A DNA stretch of 64,000 nucleotides from Corylus avellana (Eukaryota; Streptophyta; Magnoliopsida; Fagales; Betulaceae). The notes beneath the pieces are model-generated. The model had not been told where the DNA came from and made no database searches. It saw only the letters and a program-made list of their open reading frames with translations. Location: contig NC_081544.1 in NCBI RefSeq assembly GCF_901000735.1, positions 26,654,095-26,718,094 of the forward strand, given 5' to 3'. Within the stretch, counting starts at the first letter, position 1, and each line of letters starts with the position of its first letter. Position numbers and translations under genes: made by a program. Below, in pieces: positions 1 through 12,800 of the stretch.

Positions 1-827
1 GAACACGTCATACAAGTAGTATTAGGTTAAGTCAAATAGGTCGATTTGTTTGTGCATGTTTGTTAAACGGATCAAGCCGGTGTGTCGAGTCACTTGCGGG
101 CCGTGTTGAGGTTAAATAGTTTGACCTATTTAACTAAATGAGATGTGTTCGGTTTGACCCTTAACGGGTTGGTAGGCATAGCAGGTATATGCAATCCCAA
201 ACCACCAACCCGAATTGCCAACCCTACTGAAGGTTGTCGAAATTTGCCATGATGTTCGCTAAAAGTTGCCGGCCTTTTCCTTATTTAAAGAAATTATTTC
301 TTTTAATACATTTTCCAATGAAAAATATTTTACTTAAAAATACTGCACAACTTCATATATGAATTGATGAATTTAATAATTTTAATTAATATTTTTATGT
401 GTGAGCTCAAAAGTGATGCCTAGCAAGTAAAATTTTTTTACTGAAATTGGATAAATTGTGGAATATTTAAAAATATTTGCGTTGAAAAAAATAATAATAA
501 TAATCCGATGAAAACTATTACTTAAAAAAAAAAAAAAAAAAAAAAAAGTCGGATGAAAAGTATTCCAATATAGCCCTAGTTTGGGTGTAGGCCAAGTCGG
601 TAGAAGCCCGTTGGCCGACTCACGCGTTGATTGCAGCCCAATTATGGTTTCTCAGTTTCTTGCTTGGGTCTTTGGTATCCCTGGACCCTGGACCCTAGTA
701 CAAAAACCACCTCTTGTCTCGCACATTTCCTCTTTCTCTCTCGCTCGCTTTCTTACAGCTGTCTACTTCTTCTCAAAAGTACAGGCAGCACAAGCTCGAA
801 GCGAAACCCTAGCTCTCTCACCCAACA
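1..827. other. Upstream region and 5' leader of PRP19
   Basis: No gene is seen before the PRP19 start codon at 828. Roughly 30-230 is a decayed repeat rich in GGGTT/AACCC words ('cttaacgggttgg', 'ccaacccgaattgcc'), resembling the ends of common plant non-autonomous elements. A poly(A) run lies at about 523-547. The CT-rich stretch from about 700 to 827, ending in 'cccaacaatg', looks like the transcribed leader. No TATA box could be assigned with confidence. Confidence 0.5.
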
Positions 828-3800
828 ATGAACTGCTCAAGTAACTCTCTCTCTCTCTTTCTCTCTCTGTAGCTCGCTCTATTACTGGTGTTCAGTGGCA
901 TTTCGGTTATTCTTATCTGATCTCTGTTCTTTGTTGCTTCTGCTTTGGCCGTACAGTATCCGGCGAGGTGCCGGAAGAGCCGGTGGTCTCCAAGAAATCT
1001 GGGCTGCTCTACGAGAAGCGCTTAATTGAGAGGCACATCTCGGTAGGTTTTGTTTCGCTTTCTTCTTTCTAGGGTTTCTCTGTGCCTTTTCGTTATTTTT
1101 CTGTCTTGCTCAGAAGAATTTGGAAAATGAAGTTTATTTGGGAATTTAAAAGCAAAAGGAGGAAAAAAGAGAGGAGAAAATTTGTAACTGAGGAAAATAA
1201 AATCTATGTATAGTTTAGGTTTTCTTAGCTGCCGAGTGTTGGCTTATACTTAGCAGCTGGCAAGGGTTTGACATTGCAATTCTTAATTGTATTGGAACAT
1301 AGATAATAAATTCCATTTTCGAAGTTAAATTAATCTGCTCTTTAGCGTTAGGTTAATTGGTTTTGATTATTGTTTTGACCACTTGGAGACTAATATTTCG
1401 ATACAAAAAAAGATTAAATGCTGCATTTTTTACTTTAATTGGTTTTGGATTTTTATATGCTTATTGAGAGAGGTCCTAAAGAATTTCCCGTACACGTAAA
1501 AAAATTTCACCCCAAAATTGTGAGGTTTGGAGGGGTACATACTTGATCAAATAGAGAAATATGCTGTAAATTTTTACTTTTTTTTTTCCCTCCCTCTTTT
1601 TTGTGTGTAATAACAAACCAAATCTACCATTTCAAAATGAGCCTAATGCAACACGTTGGAATGTTTGAACTTTTCATTCTGTTGTGAAAACAACGTGGAT
1701 AAGATGAATAGGCACCATTTTCCTCTTTTTCCTTTCTTCCTTCTCTTCAGAACATTAATACATTTTCTTCGAAATTTTCTACACTTTGTATATTCCTTAC
1801 CGAATGAACAGATGGCTGTTTTATCTTGTTCATTTGTTTTATTCATTATTTAATTAGTTAATTTTTTCCTGCAATTTGATTGTTGCAATAAAAAATATTG
1901 GTTTACATTTTCTCAATTGTTTTTTTTATATTTTTCATTAATTCATTAATCTTTCTATCCAATTCCAGGGGTATATTTGATTTAAAAAAAATCATTTTTG
2001 TTTATTATTTGGATAGGATTATGGAAAGTGCCCCATTACGGGGGAACCACTTACGCTGGATGATGTTGTTCCTATCAAGACAGGCAAGGTATGCTTAGTA
2101 AAATTTGTATAGTTTCTGTTTTTAATGTTATAGTATGTTTGTCATGGTTGGTTTGAACCTAGTTCTCTTGTACGATGACTAAGAGATTTTACCAGCTGAG
2201 TTAGTTAAAGCCATTGCTGTTTGTTTCATTTGTCATGTACTGATTCATTTTTGGTGGTTTGCCTTGCAGATAGTGAAGCCCAGACCTCTACAGGCTGCTA
2301 GCATCCCTGGCATGCTTGGAATGTTTCAGAATGTATGGGACTTTGTTCTATAACCACATTTTTCCTATCGTTATTGTGTAACTTCTTTATATAGCTTTAT
2401 ATGCAGCAGACCTCAGTGCATTTTTCCTTTTTTTATTTTTTTTTTTTTTTTTAATTTTTTTTAAAGTTTGCTGCTTCATTAAATTTTGGTTCTTCATTGT
2501 CATTGATTTATCATGGCCGCAAATTTGTATGTAGTTTGTTTACATGGTGAGAAGGTTTTATATATGCAACTAGTACATGTCTTGTCATCATCATCATTGT
2601 TGATTTCTTTACTTGAAACCATACTTGATAGGCTTCTTATTTTGGTGCTCATTTAACTCAAAGAAATTTTTTGAGCTTAAACTTGATAGCTTTGGTCAGA
2701 CATGTGATGCATAGGGTCATTCAAAAAACTGCTGCCATCAACCCGACCAGACTCAAGATGTTGCCTTCCTACAGGTGTTGGCTTGGCAGTCGGAATTTTT
2801 TTTTTGGGACCAAGGTTGGGTCGCCTCCTGCATTGTGCCATTTTCTACCTGCTAAACGATCTCTCCTTGCCTCTGTCTACTTCCGCAGCCAAATCCTTCT
2901 TGGTCAAAAGCCTTGCATTCAAATACTGATCATACACAAATGGCAAAGGAATTGGACAATGACCACAGCAATAGATCTACTCTCTCTGCGAATGTCTACA
3001 ATGATGGACTTGCCGTCCGTCAAAGATCTATTGTGTTGTGCCATGGTATTTCTAGATCTCTGAGCTGGCTTTTGAGCTGATGTTGTTGGTGTCAGCTTGG
3101 AAGCCCCCATGGAGTGCGGGCCAGAATAAAAAATAGGCTTCTGACTTCCATTGGGTTGGAAATTGGAGGGAGGGCATTTCGATTGGGTCGGTGCCCACCC
3201 CTACTGATGGAAATAAGCAATTACCTCATTCATTATGAGGAAAAAGAAAAGATTTGAAATTAGAGGTTTTAACTGTCTCTTTCCTTTCTCTCTCTCTCTC
3301 TCTCTCAAACATACACACACCCCCATCCCACCTAGAGACACTTTTGACCTGATGTCAAAATGATGATACTATTATTATGCAGTATGCCATTGTTGTTGTC
3401 CTTGTGATCAACATCTCTGTGTCGATTCTTCCATCACGCCAATTGCCCCCGGACCATGATTATTTAGTCAATTCTGCCACCATCATGACTATGTTGTTGC
3501 TGCCATCACTTACATTGTAACCTTTGTGGCAACCGCTGACACCACCACTTTTGGCTATCACCATTACATCACCATCCCTTACATTATTGTCACCGTTGTC
3601 ACCACATCCATGATGTTGACGTGCTGCCATCACCACCTCCAGGACTATACTTGTCACAAGCATTTCGAATCCTAGTTGATGGTATCAATTTGGCTTTATT
3701 TTAAGGAGCTACTCATTTTATCAATTTAGTCTAATAGTATTTTGATTATTATATTGGCTTGTGTTTTGCACTTTGATTCTATTTATTTAGGGAATGATTT

Positions 3801-6800
3801 CGTTGTTATAGTAATTGATTTTGTCTTTGTTTTCGATCATAAGGTATGTTTTCCTTCTTTCCGTGCTTATAGGAATGGGATGGACTAATGCTAGCCAATT
3901 TCGCATTGGAACAACAACTGCATACAGCAAGGCAAGAGCTAAGTCATGCTCTGTACCAGGTATTAGCGACTAGATTATATGACCACTAGAGTTCTTGCTT
4001 TATTTTTTGATCTGGTAGAATATTTTAATGTTAAATGAGGTATATAATGTTCTTTCTTTTTTAGATTGCTGGTTTTTGTTTACTGTTGTTGTCTTAAATG
4101 TTTTTATACTTTTGAAACTATCTTTATCAATTTTTCCCCAATAAGTAAAACTTTGAGGAAGTTTTCGCTTGGTCGATTGCTTTAGTGAAGATCCTCACTA
4201 TGGATAACTTAAGGAAGTGACAGCTTATAGTGGTAGATTGATGTTGTATGTGCAAAAGATTTTAGAAATTGTAGATTTCCTTTTACTTTATTGTGAGATT
4301 ACTAGTGCCTTAAGGAGTTTTATTTTCGGTCTTCTTGGGTTAAAGTGTATGTTGGAGAGGGAAGCATGGTAGTTTTCAAAGTGTAGCATTGTGAAAGATG
4401 ATCTCGTCTTGTTAGATATGGTGTATCGAGAGAGAAAAGAATGACCATAGTTTTGACAATTGTGAGAGGACATTACTGGAGCAAAAGGCCTTTGTCTTCA
4501 AAACCCTTTACTACTGGACTGCTGCCTATGATTGTCTTCATATATGTAGCTTTCATATTTTCTTTTTCTAGTTAGGTGTTTTTCTTGTTTACTTACTATG
4601 TTATTGGGTAGTACCCATTTGCTTCTCAATGAATTTCGATTACTTATCAAAAAAAAAAAAATCTCCAATCTCTCATGCTTGATTCATTATCTTGCGTATT
4701 CCCTGTTACCTTTTAAAAGTTGCTGATTGATACTTCATTTCTTATCCTTCTATTCTTTTCTTGTTTTGCCTGTAAATTATATATCCAAACATGCATCTAT
4801 CAATTCAATAGTTTCATCTAAAATATGGTTGGGTACAATCTGTCATATATTGGCAGCATGATGCTGCTTGCCGTGTGATTGCAAGACTTAAAAAAGAAAG
4901 GGATGATGCAAGATCATTACTCGCTCAGGCTGAAAGGCAGATACCCATGCCTGGATCAGCAGCAGTTACAGCAAATGCTCCTGCACTTAGCAATGGGAAA
5001 AGAGGTAGATAGTTCCTTTACACGCTTCTTGGTTGGTTTTCTCTTTTTATTAATTTAATACATAGCTCATTGGAGTTCTGTTAATGTTGTTATAGCTGCT
5101 GAGGATGAGGAGTTGGGCCCTGGTGGAAAGAGAATACGTCCTGGAATATCTGCTGGTATTATTGCTGAGCTAACTGATTGTAATGCGGCTCTCTCACAGC
5201 AGCGCAAAAAGCGGCAGGTATTGGTTGTTATGATGTAGTATCACAGAGATTGGGGGAAAGGGGAGGGCAAGGAGAGTGGTGAGGGGCAAGGATGGATGGA
5301 TAGATAGAACATTTCCTTTGTTTGGTTGGGTGGAATGGGCAGGAATAGTTCTCTTTCCCTTTGGGCCTGCCATTTTGCTTCCTTCCAATTTTGGAGGAGG
5401 TGGAAGGGCGGGCGGAGTAAGTGTGTTTAAATGTTTAATAATTGTGGTCCCCACAAATCATTTTCCTTTTTCTTGAACCCTTCAGACAATCCAAATACCC
5501 AAAGGGAAAAGACCTTGCTATTTCTTCTCTTCCCTTCTCTCCCTTTGCTTTCCCTTCCATCCCCCTCTATTTTTGGAACATTGACTTAATATATTTTGTT
5601 TCATTTGCTGCAATATCAATGAGGAAACATATTAATGTAGAGTTGTTCTTTAAGCATATGTTTGTGATTTAGAGAGGACCTTAGACGAGCTCAAGTCCTT
5701 TTTTTCCCGATTTACTTGGATAGCTGCTTATTTAGCTCCTTTAATTATTAGCTTTTCTGATTTCCTTGTTCTCTTCTGTCTTTCTTTCTAGGCGTTCTCT
5801 TGTATACTTCCTATATATTAGGGTTGCGCCCCTTTGCGCTTTTGATATACAACATTACTTTTAAAAAAAAAAGCATATGTTTGTGAATTAATAATTAATG
5901 TAAATCCCTTTCTCCTTCCCATTTTGTTTCCTTTCAGATACCTCCAACAGTGGCTACTATTGATGATCTTGAGAGATATACTCAGATTTCTAGTCATCCC
6001 CTTCACAAAACAAGCAAACCTGGCATCGTATCTCTTGATATCCATTATGACAAGGTACTGCATTCACTAATATCTAATTTTGTTCATGCATATCTTATCA
6101 ACTCCTGTTATATTAGTAGTTCTTTGGAATAAGTAGTCCAAACATGCATTGCCTAGGTGCTGGTGCTGAATTGCAGCATGAATGTCTTGGCAAGTGCTTT
6201 GACTGATGGTTGCTTTGGTCTTCTGCTTCTATTTCAGTGCATGTGCTCCATTTTATGTACTTGTGGTGCATTTCTGTCTTACTAATGTCAAATATGGTCA
6301 TGTTGCCAAATCGGCAACCAGAAAACAAAGAGTATGTTTGTTAATGTATTTTGGGGAGTGTTTTTTGTTTTTGGTTTGAAAGTGCTCTTATGTGACATAA
6401 AGGTGAAAACAAATTTTGTGTTTTGGGTTGTTTGTTTAATGTCTTTAACTTGAGAACAGAAAACAAAAGACAGAAAACAAAGTCGTTAACAAACATGGCC
6501 AAAATGTTGAAAATGCAATAGATATGAACTAAGAAAAAAAAGGTGATATGGTCCATTCCAAATTATTCGCCTAGAAACTGGTTTAGATGATACAGCGTTA
6601 GATAATTAGGCTCACAACTTAAAATTCCTTTAATCCTTTTTTTTTTTTTCTGGTCGTTTATTTGCCCATTCATTATTGTACAAAACTCAACACAAAATTA
6701 TGCGTTATTTTGAAGTTCTTATGTTTTAAGGGTCAAATATTCATTCTGACCCTAAGATACAGATCTTTGTCCCTAGCGGGAAAATTGCCCTACTGTAGTG

Positions 6801-9800
6801 AGCTGGCACTATCAGACAATTACTTGCACAACCAAGTTAAATGTTAGATCTTGTGCATGCTTTTTTCCTCCTTAATCAATTTTGTACTTACACTTTTCCT
6901 CTTTCTGATATTGCATTCTTTCTTGTCGTATGTGCTGAAGTTATGACCCAACACCAGCTATTGACATTAATAGAAATAATGGCTTCTCAGATTTAGATCA
7001 CGTTCAGCTTATGAATCAGTCATTATTGTGATGCTCATCTTTATGGTTTTCTTAATTTTTGGACTTGGGGGAAGGCTTTCTTGTACAAAGTACCAATAAA
7101 AAAGATAGCCTCTTATGTTGGACAAGATAATCTACTTGAAAAAATTTATATAAGATTATTGTAAGTTTTAAGGTGATGAGCAAGAGTTTGGGTTTTTATT
7201 GTTGTATTTGGGATGTGGTAAAAATTGCCATTATCAGATGCATGCCTATTTTGAAAGTGATATATTTTTTTTTTCAAGTTATAAAAAATTGCCATTATCC
7301 TTTTGGACTACCGCCATCAACTTACGAGGAATATAAAGATAAAATTCATTTAAGGAACTAGGACAATGAGATGGTCAAAGGTCATTCAGTTGACCTGTTT
7401 ATGATTGCTCATGTTTTGGTTGGTGGAAAATTGCAAGTACTAGTTGTGTCATAGAGGCCTTTCCAAGCTTGGGATAAATTTTGTGCTATTCCATTTGGTT
7501 TGAACCATGTGGCTTGAGGCTTTCTCATCATAGGCCAAGAGCCAACTTAAGCCATTGAACATCTCAATGCAATAACCATGTCCTGGTGAAAAGCTTGGGC
7601 TCAATCAGGTTGGTTACTGCCTCTGGTGAGTGCACATCATCAGATACGCTCAAAGACGACTAAATTTGGTGTATTCTTTGTAGTGTAAGTTCAGTATATT
7701 GTTTTGATTTATAAACAATAAGGTGTACGCGCTTTGCTCAATTAACTACATATTCTTTTGTGTGGATATTTTTGAGGAATTATGCACAGCTATGTCATAC
7801 AATACCAGTGGGGCTTTTAAGCTCATATAATTAGAGGCTCATGATTAGGAGGTGGATGTCTTCGCCTCGCTCTTCAGGATGTTGTACTCCGTTAAAGTGA
7901 GACATGTAGGTGAAGACAAGCTTTGGTGTGTCCCCTCCAATAGGGGAATGTTCAATGTAAGATCATTTGTAGTGTCTTGGGTTGTAATGATGGCTTCCTT
8001 TTCCCTTGAAAGAGTGTTTGGTGGACTAAGGTTCCCTTGAGGGTGGCCTTTTTTGCTTGGTCAACGGCCCTTGAAAAGATCCTTACAATGGACAATCTTA
8101 GGAAATACTCATTATTGTGGTTGATAGGTGTTGTATGAGTAAAAGGAATAGGGAGTCCATAGACCATTTTCTACTCCATTATGAGGTTGCCAGTGTCTTG
8201 TGGAATGTTTTCTTCAGTTGATTTAGGTTTTCTTGGGTTATTAATAGATGAGTAATCGGCTTGTATGTTTGTTGGTGGATTGGCGACAGCAATCGGAGTG
8301 CTGGTGTGTGGAAGATGGTGCCTTTGCTTCTTTTGTGGTGTCTATGAAGAAATGATAGAAATTATGAGGACTGCGAGAGGGCATTGGAGGAGATTGTCTT
8401 TTTTCTTCAAAACTTTGTTTCTTTTGCTTTTGTTTCATTTTTTGGTGATTAGTGATCATGATTTTCTTGTCGTGTTTCTCCTTCTAGCAATGTATTTTCT
8501 CTTGTATATTTCTTGTTTACTTGGGGGCCTGCACTTTTAATTATACTTCGATTAATTATAAAATAAAATAAAATTAGAGGCACATGGAGGATCTCCCTAT
8601 GAACATTTGAGCTCCGTCACTAGCTTGCCTTGTTGTCTTCTTTCTTATTTTAACAATTTATTCCAAAGTCTTTAGTTTAATAAGAGTTTGCTTCACGAGT
8701 GCATCTGTAGGATCACTAGCAATATTATGTTTTCAGTGGGTACTTCTTGGAGCTTGAGTGGAGTTCTGAATTATCTTGTGCATTTAGTTGGGTCTTTTTG
8801 TATTAAGTTCTGTGCTATTCTCTCATTCAACACTCTTTTGGTGCTCTAACCATTATTTGCATTCTAGATGGTGCTGATATTGACTCAAATATTATTCTGC
8901 CACTGATAAAAGCATTTCCCCCCTGCTTTCTAGGACATAATTGCAACTGGAGGGCTCGACACAAACGCTGTACTTTTTGATCGACCATCGGGACAGATCT
9001 TATCAACACTCAGTGGTCATTCAAAAAAGGTTTTAACTTTTATTTCTATCATTCAATCGCTACAGCTGTCTTGACATTTCAATTCATTGGCTGATTAGAC
9101 ATTGTATGTTTTGTAGGTCACAAGTCTAAAATTTGTTTCTCGGGGCGATTTATTCTTAACTGGCTCAGCAGATAAGGTAAACAGTAAGTTTTGTGGGATT
9201 CAGATTTCATAATTATGAATCATGAATATTGACATGCATTGCCTTTCTCTCTCTCTCTCTTTTTAATATTATATTTTATTTGTGTATTTTCTTTTATTTT
9301 TATTTTTGCCTGACTATAAGAGTAATTTTGCTAATTTAGAGGGTACAGGTCTTTTTAACTGAAAGTTGGATTTGGCAATCTAGATTCTTTGTTTGGAGGG
9401 ATTGGGGAAGGGATGGAGATGCTTAGGAGGGATTGGGGAAGGGATGGAGATGCTTAGGAGGGATTGGGAGGAGATAAAATACCTTCATTTGGTCAGAGTG
9501 AGAAATGGAGAGGTGGTGAGAAGGGGAGGCAAGACTGTCTTGGACCTGTGGATTGGAGGAAGGGGAGCTAACCCTTTAATTAAGTGTAAAATGTCAGTTT
9601 TGTCCTCACGTTAAATGATTTAAGTTGGGGCATAATGGTAATCTTACCTTCATTTCTCCTTTCTCTTTTTCTTCTCTTCTACCAAACCACATGAGGGAGA
9701 TGGAATCCCTTTCTCCCTCCTTCCCCTTCTCCCCTCTCCAATGTTCTCCATCTCTCATACTTCCATCCATCCTACCAAAAATAGTGTAAAAGAATGTCTA

Positions 9801-12800
9801 TCAATATGTTAGACTCCCCCGTATTAGCCCCAAATTCCTCCTTCCTCCCTCTAAAAGGAAGGAAAAACATTCTCCTCTTGGCTCACAGGTTATAAGGTCA
9901 ATGGAGCTCCACTCCTAAAAAAGGAGGGAAAAAATAAAAAGGAATTAAAAGAGAACTTGGATATATACGATGAAGATGCTTCTGAGATAAACAGTCTATA
10001 GTGAAAAAAAAAAATTTCAATAGCTAAAGTCTCTTACATCTTCCATATAAGAAAACTATGGTGCTTCCTGCTCTGTCTTGATGTACTATGCCATGAGTGT
10101 GTTCTAGAATTGCTCTTAACAGTCTGTATGTACTTTTTTTGTTTTTGTCTTTATATACTTCAAAGATTTTTTTTTTTTCCTGTAGACTGTTCGCTTGTGG
10201 CAAGAGTCTGATGATGGGAACTATAACTGTAGACATATTTTGAAGGATCATACTGCTGAGGTAAAATAAGCTTTCGACTCTCTTGATCATTTTCCATCTC
10301 CAATTTCCATGTTGTGTCTAATGTGCCTCCCTATGCTTCATGCTTTTACATTGTCCTTTGGGTATTAGAAGTACATATTTTCTCATTCCATTCTTTCTTG
10401 TCTGAATTCATCTGATTCCTTAGTTTGCTTGCAGTTTTGACTAGCCAATCTATTCTGTTATGTTAGTGTCACTGGATATGATACCTGTATATGGGCATTA
10501 GTTTATATACAGACATGCTACAATTCAGAGAGTTCACAATTGAGTCTATTAATGCTCTAGAACTTAACTTGTCTTTCCCCCATGCTAATTGCACTGCTCT
10601 AGTCATGTTCTTCGTGTTCAATGAAGACAATGAAGCATTTTTTTCTTCCCCTTTTTTCTGTTATAAATGTTGCATAAGATTTCAGTTAATAACGAAAGGA
10701 GATGAGGTATTGAGGCATGGTTATCAAAGTCATTCATAGGATCTTTGAAATATTTTGGGATATAATTAAAACACTTGTTGCTTTATATGCGATGAAATCA
10801 TTAATTGCATTGACAAAATGCCTCGACAAGAGGTGTTCATAACTTTAGAACAATGGCATGCCATGGCTTAGTTTTCTTTTGGGAACTCTTGAAAATCTCA
10901 GATTTATTTCTTGTTGATTACTATTCTGTTATGACTCGTGTCCTTCTGTGATTCAACAATGATGTGGCTTTTATTTTTCTCAGGTGCAAGCTATTACCGT
11001 CCATGCCACGAATAACTACTTCGTGACTGCTTCTCTTGATAGCACATGGTGCTTTTATGAACTTTCCTCTGGATTATGTCTAACACAGGTTCCACTCACT
11101 CTCTCTCTCTTGTCTCAGAGACAGACTTTTATCTAGTACCTCGAAAACTGCAAATAGCAGGAATGAAATGTATCTAAAAGTTGACAGCCCATTGATTAAT
11201 AAAAGATAATACACACACACCCACACCAACGCACATCATAAGCCGCTGAGCTTTTGTATAAATTGTTAGGGGTTGCAGAAGATATAAGAAAGTGAGTTTT
11301 AAATGCTTTCAACAACCCTAAAGTACCTTGTAAACATTTGTATTTGTATTTCTCTTGCTCCATACTTGCTGGTGAGTCTATTTAATGATCTTTTAGTTCT
11401 GCAGGTTGTGGATGCTGCAGATTCTAATGGCTATACTTCTGCGGCATTTCATCCTGATGGTCTAATCCTTGGAACAGGCACTTCAGAGGCTGTGGTTAAA
11501 ATTTGGGATGTGAAAAGTCAGGTAGAGTGAGCTCATTGTGTAGCTTTCTTCCTCCATGTCTTCAATTCTTTTTTCTGATTTAACTTTCTTTGATTGGTTT
11601 ACAGGCAAATGTTGCGAGATTTGATGGACATGTTGGGGCTGTAACTTCAATATCTTTCTCTGAAAATGGCTATTTCCTTGCAGTAAGTATTCTGATAATG
11701 AAATATGCTCAGTGGATAGAGGGTTAAACATACCATGTTTTGATTTTCAAATCTGAAATGGACAGACTGCAGCTCATGATGGTGTTAAGCTTTGGGATCT
11801 ACGCAAATTGAGGAACTTCCGGACATTTTCCCCATATGATTCAGATACGCCGACAAACTCTGGTATGTAACACTAATATATCCATGCCTGAAATTGATGG
11901 TTCTATATTGTGATCAAGCTATGATGGTAACAACATTGATGTCTCTATGTAAAAGCTAATCAACTTGGAAGCTTTCCTTCTTGGGCTTCTTGTTTCTCTT
12001 TCATGTATTCTCATTTTCTTTTCTTTTTTTTCGGATGTTATTGATATATTACTACTATTTCTTGTCTGTTTTGTTCTGTGCCTTTGTGATATTTATTAGT
12101 AATGAAGTGGAGAGTCCAGGATGGACTAGGATCCTCCCCTTTCAAATGAAATGAATAGTATCAATTTCTTTTGATAAGTAAATGAATAGTATCAATTTTA
12201 TGGCCGGGATTTAAAGTTGGTGCATCTAACGGTTTATATGATTTCACATTATTTAAATTTTTTAAAACATATGCCAACATTGATTTAATATACGATTAGA
12301 AAATGTGGAATCATGTACACTATTAGATACATCAACTTTAAATTCTAACCATGAAATGGAGAGGATCCTTGACTTAATGGTACATTAAGTACTACTGTAC
12401 CATTAATAGAAGTCTTAAATAAATGTATATGGTAATTCAAACCTTTTAATAAATGTATGTAGTAAAGCTAAGTTAGCATCAAATTGCTATTGTCTGCTTT
12501 CTTCCTGTATACTTATATAATGCGAGCCTAATTTTTTGGTAAGTAAAGCATCCTTGAGTACCATTAAGTACTATTATTGTACCATTAATACAAGTCTTGA
12601 ATAAATGTTTATTGTAATGGAAGCTCTTTTTCTGCTTGCAGTGGAGTTTGACAATAGTGGATGTTACCTTGCAATTGCTGGCTCGGATATAAGGTGGGTG
12701 TTCCAAAACTCTTCAACTATGATGTTTGGTTAAGATTTAAACTTATTGAATATTGAATGAAATTCAAATCCAAAGTTCTATAACTGATTAATCCTCTGTA

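Noticed and set aside
2671..3063. 130-codon open frame in PRP19 intron 4
   Set aside because: It lies between well-defined PRP19 exons, has no recognisable domain, and its composition looks like repeat DNA.
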